Positions 54,776 through 63,560 of a DNA stretch of 64,000 nt are shown here, in pieces. The position numbers were made by a program, and so were the translations under genes. The stretch covers positions 1-64,000 of the forward strand of contig BLSF01000109.1 of NCBI GenBank assembly GCA_012862575.1, given 5' to 3'. Positions within the stretch are counted from its first letter, which is position 1; every line of letters starts with the position of its first letter. The DNA comes from Parietichytrium sp. I65-24A. Its lineage: Eukaryota > Sar > Bigyra > Thraustochytrida > Thraustochytriidae. Under the pieces are notes generated by a model, which did no database searches, was not told the DNA's origin, and saw only the letters and a program-made list of their open reading frames with translations.

Positions 54776-56437
54776 CTAAGCTGATTTCAGGGATAGGAAT
54801 GCAGTGGAAAGAGCCACGCTGGTCGGAGATACGACTTTGCACAGAACCTGCGCTAAACAGGCCTTTTGAAGGGACCCCAGCTTGATCCAAGTCTCGGAAC
54901 CGGTACCTGGCAGCTCTGGAACTGGTTTGGAAAATATGTCAGTCAAGTCGCCGCGGCTTGTCTCCACGCTCAGCTTCAAAATGGAGCCAACAAACCCATC
55001 CACTGGTACGTCATCGTGCAGCTGAGCCCCGTCCTTCTCGTCGCACCTTTTGAGCTGAAATCGAGTGAACTGGCCCTTGGAGGTATCCTGTGTTGTGCCA
55101 AGCTCCGAAACGGCCTCCAGACGGATTTGTACACCATTCTGTAGAAGTAGCAAACACTTTTTCGGGTGGAGCGGAGGCTGGCTCTCGCTCTTCGACTTTT
55201 CCTCCTCTTCTGTCAAAAGCGGATTGGCCGGATTGGAGTCTATTTTGGCGTCCTCGGCCGGTTCGTTTTGCCTGTCAGAGTACGTCAGGAGTTGCTCAAC
55301 TTGCTCATCGCCGTACATTCCGGCGAGCTCGCCCAAAATCGGGTCGCCTTTCACTTCCTTGCCCTTGAACACCTCGTTGATTGTGTATTCAATTTCTCTC
55401 CGCCAGTCCGTGTTGCGCATTAAACTTTCTCTGACGTGCGCCACCTGCTCAAGAACCAGGGATGAGTTATTGCTAGCTGGCGGAGCGTCCATAATCACGA
55501 GCTCATCCATGACCCTCTGGAGGTCTGCAAGGACCGGGAGCTGGTCGATAAGAGTAGCATTTAAGTATTTGCGGACGCGAAGAATTGAGTCTCTGCGGAA
55601 GGAGTGGAAATGATAACGTTTCTTGACCTCGCCCTCGCACAACAGATTGAAGAGAACCAGCCACGCCTGCGCTTCGAGGCTCGTCATCATTAGCAGATCT
55701 TGGGGCGGCACCTTGACCCACTTTTGATCTTTGAACTTTTCCCATGAGCCGTTCTCTGTCCTACGCGTCCACGGCGGGTTCTCTATGAGAGGAATTACCA
55801 TGCACGGCACGTCGTGTGTTTCCAGCATTCTGGTCATGACGCCAAGTGGAAGCTGTGTAATATGCTCGCTGAGGTAGCGCAATATGGACACGGCCGCAAC
55901 CGAGCACCTCCACTCGATGTCGCGCACCTGTCTGCAAAAGTCTTCCACCACATCGTCTTGAACTCTTTCATGCTCAAAGCCGCTGCCTCCGAGGCAGTTC
56001 TGCACCAACCAGCGGATTCTCCGGCAACAATAGTCCACCAGCTCGATGACCGCGTCCCCGCACGCCTGAGCTGCGTAGTCGTGGTACAAGATCACCTCAA
56101 ACAAGTTGCAGATGGCCGCCTCATGGTACATCACATGGTAGCTTCGGATAGAGAAATTGTTCGCCAAATGCTTCACGACGCGCTCGTCGGCTAAAACCTT
56201 CTCCCGCCAGGCCTCGATCACCACCAACTCGTGCACCAGAGTCGCCAGCTTGTCGTGCGTGACCAGGCCTTCCAGCACAAAGTTTTCCGAATTCGATTGA
56301 ACGCTCTCATGCGCTTGCAAGTTGAGCTTTTGCACGGCAATGTGCTGCTTCATCCATGCGTTCGTGCCAACTGAGCTTATCTCCTGCGCTTCCAACGCCT
56401 CGATCGCTCGCTCTGCCTCCGCACTCGGCAGCACCAT
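54776..56437 (-). CDS. ZMYND10-like dynein-arm assembly factor lacking the MYND finger
   Basis: A 553-residue intronless protein from the ATG at 56437, which aligns with the VLLPAEAER start region of ZMYND10. Shared segments in order: VLPSAEAERAIEAL, WMKQHIAVQKLNLQAHE, FVLEGLVTHDKLATLVHEL, IEAWREKVL, YHVMYHEAAICNLFEVILYH, VIELVDYCCRRIRWLV, AAVSILRYLSEHITQLPL, MLETHDVPCMVIPLIENPPW, and LDQLP-type IDQLPVLADLQ with LVLEQVAHVRESL. ZMYND10 acts in the cytoplasm in assembling axonemal dynein arms. The C-terminal MYND zinc finger is absent; no CxxC series is seen. In its place are an acidic linker (TEEEEKSKSES) and about 120 beta-rich residues of unknown family. It strongly implies motile cilia. Confidence 0.88.
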   Translation of the reverse strand: MVLPSAEAERAIEALEAQEISSVGTNAWMKQHIAVQKLNLQAHESVQSNSENFVLEGLVTHDKLATLVHELVVIEAWREKVLADERVVKHLANNFSIRSYHVMYHEAAICNLFEVILYHDYAAQACGDAVIELVDYCCRRIRWLVQNCLGGSGFEHERVQDDVVEDFCRQVRDIEWRCSVAAVSILRYLSEHITQLPLGVMTRMLETHDVPCMVIPLIENPPWTRRTENGSWEKFKDQKWVKVPPQDLLMMTSLEAQAWLVLFNLLCEGEVKKRYHFHSFRRDSILRVRKYLNATLIDQLPVLADLQRVMDELVIMDAPPASNNSSLVLEQVAHVRESLMRNTDWRREIEYTINEVFKGKEVKGDPILGELAGMYGDEQVEQLLTYSDRQNEPAEDAKIDSNPANPLLTEEEEKSKSESQPPLHPKKCLLLLQNGVQIRLEAVSELGTTQDTSKGQFTRFQLKRCDEKDGAQLHDDVPVDGFVGSILKLSVETSRGDLTDIFSKPVPELPGTGSETWIKLGSLQKACLAQVLCKVVSPTSVALSTAFLSLKSA

Positions 56438-57871
56438 CTTCTGCTCCACACTATCCACTTAATCTAACGCTAAATCACTTCGCTCCGCTGCTTCCACTGC
56501 TTCAAACTCTTGTCCCACGTGTCCCCTTCCCTTCAAAACAAACTTTCAGACTTGCAAATTTGACAACTTGACAACTTGAAAACTTGACAACTTTCAAATT
56601 TGAAACTGGAATTGCAAGATTTGCAGTTGCAATAGGTGTGTACCAACGTGCGCGTGTGCTAGCGTATGTACTTTATGTATACGTACGTTTCTGTACTCGC
56701 TCGCTCTCCTTCCGCACGGTACTCGCCAGCAACGAACGGTATGAGTACTAGTGCGGGTTCTAGTACTTGGATAACGGGAGGGGTTCATTACTCGCAGTTA
56801 GTGTACTCGAGTAGTAGTGGGCGCCAACGTCTTTCGCCAGAATAGCGGAGTTATAGATCCACTAGAACTAGCTAGATAGATACTACCTCTGTACACTATC
56901 CGATAATAGTATCTAGTGGAGAGATTTTAGTATTGACCTAGGTTACGTCAGAGATAACAAATACCGATACGGGATTATACGGGGGCTATTAGAGATAGCT
57001 CTTGGAACTCTGCTTGCTCGCTAAATTTTGAACCGTGTAGGTAATGTCTGTTGCGAAACAATTTCGACATTGGATAGTGTATCATTACACTCTCTCGGAA
57101 ATTTCAAAAGTTTATCACGGGCATGATGATCATCGTCATTATCCGGTTTGGATTTAATGATTTACTTTAGGATTTTGTCCAATATTTTGGGATATCTTCT
57201 GGGTTCCTGGTTTCGGTTCCTCCACTAAGGATAGCCATACCACGTCATGGTAGCTGGTAGAACATGGTAGAACCGCGCCAAGTGCCACCGAACTATTCAC
57301 GAATTCACGAACGAACTCTTGACCGCGCTAAAGCGAATTTCGAGGATAAAAAAAGGGCACTTGGTGGTGAAGGTGACAGCCCACGAAACGCCTGGATATT
57401 TCCTCCACTTCACTTCTGAATCCATCTCGCGATGAACACTCTGCACTGTCTGCACTGTGCACTTACTTTGTCATCTGACAGATAGTTCAATCAATCAATC
57501 AATCAATCAATTGAAAATTGAAAGCAAACGAAGAAACTCGCGAGTTAGTTGGCGTTTCAATCAAGAGCCCAAGTGTTCGCTTGCTTCTTGGTTTCGTTGC
57601 CCATCAGAGTAAGCAGCGAGCACGTCTTACTTTGCTTGAAAGCTCAAAAGCTCGAAAGCTCGAAAGCTGCCAGCCTGAGTCTTGATCATCAAGTTCAAGT
57701 TTTAAGTTGTGTGAAAGGATACCGGTCGCCCGCTGCTCTGCTTGCCAACTTGTCTCTTGTGAACGCACAGTCGACTCTGTGCATATGTCCACCCTGGTGG
57801 GTGCAGTAACTTGCCTGTCTGTGCGAAATTTGCGCGGACGGACTGTCTTTGTGGGGCTTTGAGCTGGGAGG
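56438..57871. other. Divergent intergenic region
   Basis: A 1.43-kb spacer between the ZMYND10-like and PAP2 genes. A TGAGTACTAGTGC motif at 56742-56754 is about 305 bp upstream of the ZMYND10-like start. CTAG-rich text lies at about 56855-56935 and (AATC)n at 57488-57511. No gene is seen. Confidence 0.5.
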
Positions 57872-58723
57872 ATGGCTGAAGAGCAGGGGAGCGGTGATCT
57901 TTCGCGGGGGTTTCTGCATGTGCACGAGAGGGAGATCCAGTTGCCGTACGAGAGAGGCGTGGGCCCGATACTGAGGTACTATGCCGTGGACTGGGCAACG
58001 GCTGGTGTGATTTTCGTTGGAGTGGCGCTCATGTACCGCGGAAGTCCCAGGGAAAGGGTGTTCAAAGAAAGCGACCCAAGTTTCCAGTACCCGTTCGAGG
58101 AGGATACAATCTCCAGAGGGGAGATGTATCTCACGGGCATCTTCTTGCCGATGCTTATGTGCATCTTTGTGCAGTCAATCTTTGTAAAGTTTAAGGGGAC
58201 GAGCTGGTTCTGGCAGCTTGATGTGCATCACTTTGCGCTGGGCTTGTTTCAGTCCGCCGCAGTCTGTGAGCTGTGTACTACATTTTTAAAACGATTTTGC
58301 GGGCGACTAAGGCCGAGCGCTTTCGAGCGGCGGCTTGCAAATGACCACACTTATAACCTGAGCTATGTGTCCGGACACACATCGTTTACGTTTCAGGCAA
58401 TGACGTTTCTCGCATTGTATCTGTCGGGCAAATTCGGCGTGTTCAGCAGCAAGGGGCTCACATTCTCCAAGTCTTCGGACCCATTTCGCGGCTCGTTCGC
58501 AGTCGCAACGGTCACTGTGATCGCTCCCATCTCGCTGGCCGTGTATATTGCGGCCACGAGGATCACAGACTACGCGCACGACTTTTCCGATGTGAACGGC
58601 GGCGTGCTCGTAGGCGTTGCGAGCGCCTTTCTAGGATATTTCACCACGTTCCAGCCCTTGTGGCGTGGCACCTCGCACCTGTGCCGCCCGCTTGGACAGC
58701 AAACTGTAATCTCTTCTGCGTAA
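57872..58723 (+). CDS. PAP2-family lipid phosphate phosphatase
   Basis: A 283-residue multi-pass membrane protein. All three catalytic motifs are present: K140-RFCGRLRP148, S167-G-H-T170 (preceded by YV), and R230-ITDY-AHDFSD240-V with His236 as the expected nucleophile. Hydrophobic segments at about 41-55, 86-106, 119-139, 172-185, 207-227 and 244-262 fit the six-helix layout of lipid phosphate phosphatases, which dephosphorylate phosphatidic acid, lysophosphatidate or related lipids with the active site on the lumenal/outer side. The intronless gene converges on the DRC10-like gene, stop to stop, 75 bp apart. Confidence 0.92.
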   Translation: MAEEQGSGDLSRGFLHVHEREIQLPYERGVGPILRYYAVDWATAGVIFVGVALMYRGSPRERVFKESDPSFQYPFEEDTISRGEMYLTGIFLPMLMCIFVQSIFVKFKGTSWFWQLDVHHFALGLFQSAAVCELCTTFLKRFCGRLRPSAFERRLANDHTYNLSYVSGHTSFTFQAMTFLALYLSGKFGVFSSKGLTFSKSSDPFRGSFAVATVTVIAPISLAVYIAATRITDYAHDFSDVNGGVLVGVASAFLGYFTTFQPLWRGTSHLCRPLGQQTVISSA

Positions 58724-58798
58724 ACCATTGAAAGACAGCAAGATAACAAGACAGACACAGAGCGCATTTAGCTTTTAATTAATTTGTATAGTGATCAA

Positions 58799-60031
58799 CT
58801 ACTTTTTCGACTTTTTGCCTTTCTTTGACTTCTTCTTCAATGCATCAAACTGAATACGCGCTACGTAGCCTCTGTATATCTTTTGCAATGCAGCAGCGGC
58901 GACATCATAGATGCCGTCTTCCTTTGCGCGTTCGGCCATGTAGTGGCTCCACTCCTCCTCTTCCTTGGCAATGCGCTCGTTTTCGAGGTCCACCTTCGCA
59001 AAATACTCCTCAAGCTCCGCCAGGCGCGCCTTCTCTCGATCGTACTGTTTACGCAGACCATCGAGCTTATCCTGCTTGTCCATCATGTCTTCATCGTACT
59101 TTTCAATGAGTGTGTTCACCTCGCCCTCATACTTGGTGCGCTTTTTCTGCAGCTGGATATCAGTTTGCTCCATTTCCGTGGCCATCTGTGCAAGTTCCTC
59201 ATTCAACTTGGACTCCTCTTGCCTAAGCTGCTCCATGGACTCGTCGTGTTCCTTGTTAATTCTTTCCATCTCGCTTGTAATCTCTGATTGCAGGATTGCT
59301 TCTGCCTGCTCCGCGGAGTGTCTCACCTCTTTCAACTCTGACTTGAGCTTGGCAATCATTGCATCCATTTCGGTCGTCATTCGCTGCCGATTCCGCTGGG
59401 CGATGGCAAGTTGATGTTCTAGTGTTTTCCGGTCCTCCTCTGCGTCCTTCTCGCGGGATGAAACAGTCTGAAACATTGTCCGCTGAGAGTTCTCGTCCTC
59501 CACGGTCGTCGTAAGCCCCTTGTACACCACATCGCGCAGATCGCCCAAGACCGTGTGCAAATCCGAGAGTCGGACGTGCGTCCTGCGCCCTTTCCTCTTG
59601 CCCTCTCCGGGAGAGTCCATAAACTTGGTCTCAAAATCCTCGTCATCTTCATACCGGTCCTCGTCGAGATCATAGTCAACATCGTCGTCATCGTCCTCCT
59701 CTCCGTTGTCGAAGCGGAACAGCACATTGAGAGCTTGAATATCTTCGCGCAAGAGCCTGCATAATGAACGGGTGTTTACCTTGTGCTTCTTTTCGAGAGC
59801 GGATGCTGTCTCCAAGCTCGGAGTGCGCTCTCGCTCCACCGCCAGCGCTTCCTCGAGCTGATACTGACCTTCCAGTGAATGCAAAACTCCGTACGACTTG
59901 ACCCCTTCCAGTTCCCGGAACAGAGCTACCGTAGGTCTTTGCGGAACATTTGAGAGGCAAGAGAGCTTCTCGAGGGTCTCCTCGAATACGCCAAGCACTC
60001 GCTGCGCCTCCACGTGGGAGAGCTTGTGCAT
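58799..60031 (-). CDS. DRC10/IQCD-like dynein regulatory complex subunit
   Basis: A 410-residue protein from the ATG at 60031; the frame upstream offers only a TTG start. The N-terminal 120 residues are helical (HVEAQRVLGVFEETLEKLSCL), then an acidic block (DNGEEDDDDDVDYDLDED). Residues about 190-375 are continuous coiled coil, including NTLIEKYDEDMMDKQDKLDGL. Then an IQ motif, ALQKIYRGYVARIQF, and a Lys/Gly/Ser tail, KKKSKKGKKSKK. This order (long coiled coil, terminal IQ, KKGKK tail) is that of IQCD/DRC10 in the nexin-dynein regulatory complex, which links outer doublet microtubules and controls flagellar bending. A 23-bp GTAAAC...GCAG stretch at about 59761-59783 is in frame and is read as coding. 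Confidence 0.8.
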   Translation of the reverse strand: MHKLSHVEAQRVLGVFEETLEKLSCLSNVPQRPTVALFRELEGVKSYGVLHSLEGQYQLEEALAVERERTPSLETASALEKKHKVNTRSLCRLLREDIQALNVLFRFDNGEEDDDDDVDYDLDEDRYEDDEDFETKFMDSPGEGKRKGRRTHVRLSDLHTVLGDLRDVVYKGLTTTVEDENSQRTMFQTVSSREKDAEEDRKTLEHQLAIAQRNRQRMTTEMDAMIAKLKSELKEVRHSAEQAEAILQSEITSEMERINKEHDESMEQLRQEESKLNEELAQMATEMEQTDIQLQKKRTKYEGEVNTLIEKYDEDMMDKQDKLDGLRKQYDREKARLAELEEYFAKVDLENERIAKEEEEWSHYMAERAKEDGIYDVAAAALQKIYRGYVARIQFDALKKKSKKGKKSKK

Positions 60032-61370
60032 CTCTCCTCGTGTGTTCCCGTGTGCGCGCACGCTCAAAATCTGATATGAAACGAAACACCTGCCAAGCCA
60101 GCAGCAATGACGATTACCGGGATGAAAGCTGCGACTCCAACTTTGAAGCCCAGGCCATTACAAACCGCAGACCCTTCCCTCGTCGCTCCCAACGCCGTTG
60201 TGGCGGGTAACTGCGCAAGAATCGGGATTCGCACAGTCAGGCCTCTCGCCCTCTCTGTCTGTCTCCCTCTATCTCCACTGGCGGAGACACTGATTGAGCG
60301 GTACTTTGCTTGTGTATATTTTGACCTCGCTTTGGTGCAACAGACATTTCCAGCTTAGAACTTGTGTACTGACAGTGAGGACAATGTAATGTGCTTTTTT
60401 TTTGGTGGCTTGGCCTTAGTTGTTATGTGTGGAAAATGCATTTCGCGCGGCTCATTTGTGCCCGTCGCAAGCAGAGTTCGCCAACCTTGCATTTCTTCTT
60501 CTTCAATAAACATGAAGCTTGAACTTTCCGATTTAAGCTCAAGATGGACAGCAAGTGCGCAAGAGCTTTACGTTTCATCGTTTACAAAGTGCAATTCCTT
60601 CCGACAATTTACGAAGTCCACCGCCCCTCAAGCTCAAGCCTTGCCACAATCCCAAGTCTTTTTCTAAATCTATATATCATTCTATTCTGTTCTGTCTTGT
60701 TCTGTCTTGCTTTAATCTGCGAACTTTGCCAGAACGCCTAAACTTTTTCATTTCATTTAAGCTCGAGTCTCTGAGCTGAGCCTGAACCTGAGCCTCTGAG
60801 TCGGGATCCCACAACGGACTCCATCAACTTTCAATACTATACTCCGAACTTCCAATCCTCCCCTCTTGAATCTTGATCGTCAATACCCTTCACACCCTAA
60901 CCTACCCGCCCCTGTTTAGGGTTCAAACCCTTGCCTCTCCCCGACCACCCCTCCTCCTACCCTACCCTCTACCCTCCTCTCTACCACTCCGCCATAACAC
61001 ACCTTAACCCCACCTTACCACCCACCCCTACAATCCACCTACACATCGCGCAGCCCCCACTCCTACACACCCCTACCCCCAGCGCCTATCCCTCCATGGA
61101 CCTACATCCACTACGCTCTCACTCTACCACAGCCTATTCCACCCTACCCCCACCCACCACAAACCCTAGCACGGCAGCGGGTACCGACAGAGGTACGCAA
61201 AACACTACGGAAATGTATGGAGGAAAGGAGTGGTAGGCGGGTGGTAGCGCGGCTAGGAGAAACAGAGACAGAGAGAGACAGAGGGAGGAAAAGAGAGAGA
61301 GAGAAAGAGAGAGAGAGAGCGAAGAGCAACCTCGAAAGCACACGCAAAAGCACACGGCAAAGCAAGCAAG
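60032..61370. other. Divergent intergenic region
   Basis: A 1.34-kb spacer between the DRC10-like and eS21 genes. GTACTGACAGTGA lies at 60366-60378. A C-rich, G-poor stretch (about 60880-61170) holds CCCTAACC, TACCCTACCC and TTAGGGTT. A GA-rich tract lies at about 61258-61324, and GGGTACCGACAGAGGTAC at 61179-61196. A short plus-strand ORF at 60107 contains DPSLVAPNAVVAG, reminiscent of hexapeptide-repeat proteins, but cannot be extended. Confidence 0.5.
60885..61170 (+). repeat. C-rich, telomere-like degenerate tract
   Basis: About 285 bp with strong C over G asymmetry on the plus strand and many CCCTA/CCTACC units, plus one AGGGTTCAAACCCT palindrome (60913-60926). It resembles a degenerate interstitial telomeric or promoter C-tract. 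Confidence 0.5.
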
Positions 61371-61855
61371 ATGCAGAACGACGCAGGAGAGAACGTTGAT
61401 CTCTATTTGCCACGCAAATGGTGAGTTGCGAATGCGTGGATTGCCGGATGGTTTGGGGTTTTCTTTGCCGCGGACGCGAGTGGGATGTGGATTGTGGATT
61501 GTGTTGGCTTTGTTGTTGGGGATGTGCGAGGATGCATATGGACGGGAGATACTGACGATGTGAGATTGATTGCGGGATGCTACGCTTTGATGATTGGGAT
61601 TGGGATTTGGGATTGGTGCGTACTTTTGACGGGGGGTTGATTTGATTTGACTCGAGCAGCTCGTGGACCAACAGATTGATCACTTCGCGCGATAAGGGAT
61701 CTATTCAGATCAACGTTGGACACGTTGACCCTAGGACTGGTCTGTACACTGGCAAATTCACCCCATTTGCTCTCAGTGGATACATCCGCTCAAAAGGAGA
61801 GGGAGACCTTGCCTTGACCGCCCTTGCTTCCAAGATGCCAAGTGATTCCAACTAA
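61371..61855 (+). CDS. RPS21: Ribosomal protein eS21 (RPS21), two exons
   Basis: Exon 1 is 61371-61420 and exon 2 is 61660-61855, with a 239-bp intron (GTGAGT...GAGCAG), phase 2. The product is 81 residues (human 83). Exon 1 encodes MQNDAGENVDLYLPRK, the hallmark N-terminus of eS21 of the 40S subunit. Across the splice it continues CSWTNRLITSRDKGSIQINV, then GHVDPRTGLYTGKF, FALSGYIRSKGEGD and a short end, all collinear with RPS21. The intron right after the first 16 codons is typical of ribosomal protein genes. Exon 1 is too short to be found by length alone. Confidence 0.96.
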
Positions 61856-62476
61856 ATGGATTTAAAATGTTTGAATTGCTAGCTTTTTAGACGTGTCAGG
61901 ACTTTTGGTTCGATTTTTTCCATTCCTTATTATGCTCAGCCGCGACTCGTGTTGCGCAGCAAACCTTTGAAGAACTGCGTTTTCTCCACGCGAGCCTTTC
62001 CCGCCTGATAATCGTGGAGCCGTTGCACGGACAGCAAGGCTGAGCCTGGATTGAACTCAAGATGGTTGTGCCTCTATCCGCTTCAGCTTTCGACACAGGG
62101 ACAAAATTACTCACCCGCAGTCCACAAGAGACGAAGCAGCTTGCCCGTTGATTCTCGTTCTCCAGTGCATGCATATAGAACTTTGGAACAGAAGCAAACT
62201 GCCTGAAATTTGGAATTTAAAACAGGAAGCAAACTGCCTCTTGTTCACGATGAAGAGCAAAAAAGTCTTGCACGGTTGAAATGTTCGTTCCGCGTCATCA
62301 GTTCAAAGCTAACTTTTAATGGCAATGCGCCAACCTGTCCAGGTTGATCGCTCAAGATTTATAAAGTTGGGTGGGGGACCTTGGGCAGTGGGGGATTGTT
62401 GTTTGTACACTAACGCGGAAGCAATTCCGAAATCTGAATTCTGAATTCTGCAAACGAAGAGCCCAAAGAGACCAAT
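61856..62476. other. Convergent intergenic region
   Basis: A spacer of about 620 bp between the eS21 and J-protein genes. No gene is supported. Confidence 0.5.
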
Positions 62477-63001
62477 CTAGCTGACAAACAGCGCCTTGTA
62501 GACGACTCCGGACGCAAGCACCAGCGAAGCGGCAATCGGAATGCCTACTAAGGCGCCGATCTTCCCTGAACTGTGCACACCTACCGTGCGTTCCCTCAAG
62601 ATCCGCATCCTCTCCAGTTCCGTCTTGGGCGAGCGCCGCTGCTGCCTGAAATAATGTACATCTGGCCGCACAGTCGCGTATCTTGCTGCTGGCATGGCGA
62701 TCTCAGACTCATCGTACTGCGCAGCTGTGCTCTTCGCAGCCGAGCCCCTCGCGAACGCGCTGTACCGCTGCCCCCCTCGCTCCTGAGACAAAAGTTCGCT
62801 ATCATACACCGACCGCCGAGCGGGGTTCCCGAGCACGTCCATGGCCTCCTGAATTCGCATGAACCGCGTCGGATCCGCGCGCTCCGCGGAGTCCGGATGG
62901 GTCTCCTTTGCAAGTTTACGGAAAGCCGCTTTCACTTGAGCTGCCGAGCTCTCTTGAGGGATGCCCAACACCTCATAGTGAGACTCCGACCCGGCCCCCA
63001 T
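62477..63001 (-). CDS. J-domain (DnaJ-like) protein with C-terminal membrane anchor
   Basis: A 174-residue protein. The J domain occupies about 7-68: HYEVLGIPQESSAAQVKAAF, then the HPD tripeptide (35-37) needed to stimulate Hsp70 ATPase, then RFMRIQEAMDVLGNPARRSVYD. There is no Gly/Phe or zinc-finger region, so it is a class III J-protein. A basic linker (YFRQQRRSPKTELERMRIL) precedes a hydrophobic segment (about 147-170, IGALVGIPIAASLVLASGVVY) close to the C-terminus, giving a tail-anchored layout. It could recruit Hsp70 to the mitochondrial or ER surface; which membrane is not evident. Confidence 0.88.
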   Translation of the reverse strand: MGAGSESHYEVLGIPQESSAAQVKAAFRKLAKETHPDSAERADPTRFMRIQEAMDVLGNPARRSVYDSELLSQERGGQRYSAFARGSAAKSTAAQYDESEIAMPAARYATVRPDVHYFRQQRRSPKTELERMRILRERTVGVHSSGKIGALVGIPIAASLVLASGVVYKALFVS

Positions 63002-63560
63002 TGCGCAGACTAGACGTGGTGGATCGCCGACCCGAACGTATGCAGTGCGCTCGTCACAACTCCGCGATACGCTCTATGCAGAAGAGATAGTTGCAGACCA
63101 CGCAACCCATGAGCCATGAGTCTCTCGAACGCACAGAACGAACATATACTTGTACTAGTACTCTACACTGCAATTGCTCCAGCTCTTCCAGCTCGAGAAA
63201 ACCAAAATGCAACTAATGCAACACACACAAGCACAACACACAGCAGTGTGTAGAGATGGGCAGAACATGAAAGCGGCTGTGATGCGATTGTTGGCTTGTT
63301 TCAATTGTTTGCATTGTTTGCAATCATTCAATGAAATGAACGCCACGATCATTGATCGATCATTCATCACGATGAAGCACTCACTGACGGCCAGGTTGAG
63401 TGAGAATGTGTGGGCGCGATATGGCGCGACGACACGCTGGAGTCAAAGAGGAGATGTGCATGTGCGAAGGTCATTCTTTAAAATTAGGCTTTTGTTTTCG
63501 CTGAACAGAGCAGTGAAAAAAATAGGAACTTGTTTGTGCATGAGTTCTTGTTTATCTTTG
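63002..63560. other. Intergenic region
   Basis: About 560 bp. A TTGTACTAGTACTC palindrome at 63150-63163 lies about 150 bp upstream of the J-protein start. No gene is seen. Confidence 0.5.

Noticed and set aside
59761-59783. 23-bp GTAAAC...GCAG stretch in the DRC10-like gene as a mini-intron
   Set aside because: The other introns in the window are 73 bp or longer, and the stretch reads through in frame without a stop.
60905-60935. B-box-like AGGGTTCAAACCCT
   Set aside because: A palindrome within the C-rich tract; no tRNA cloverleaf can be drawn around it.
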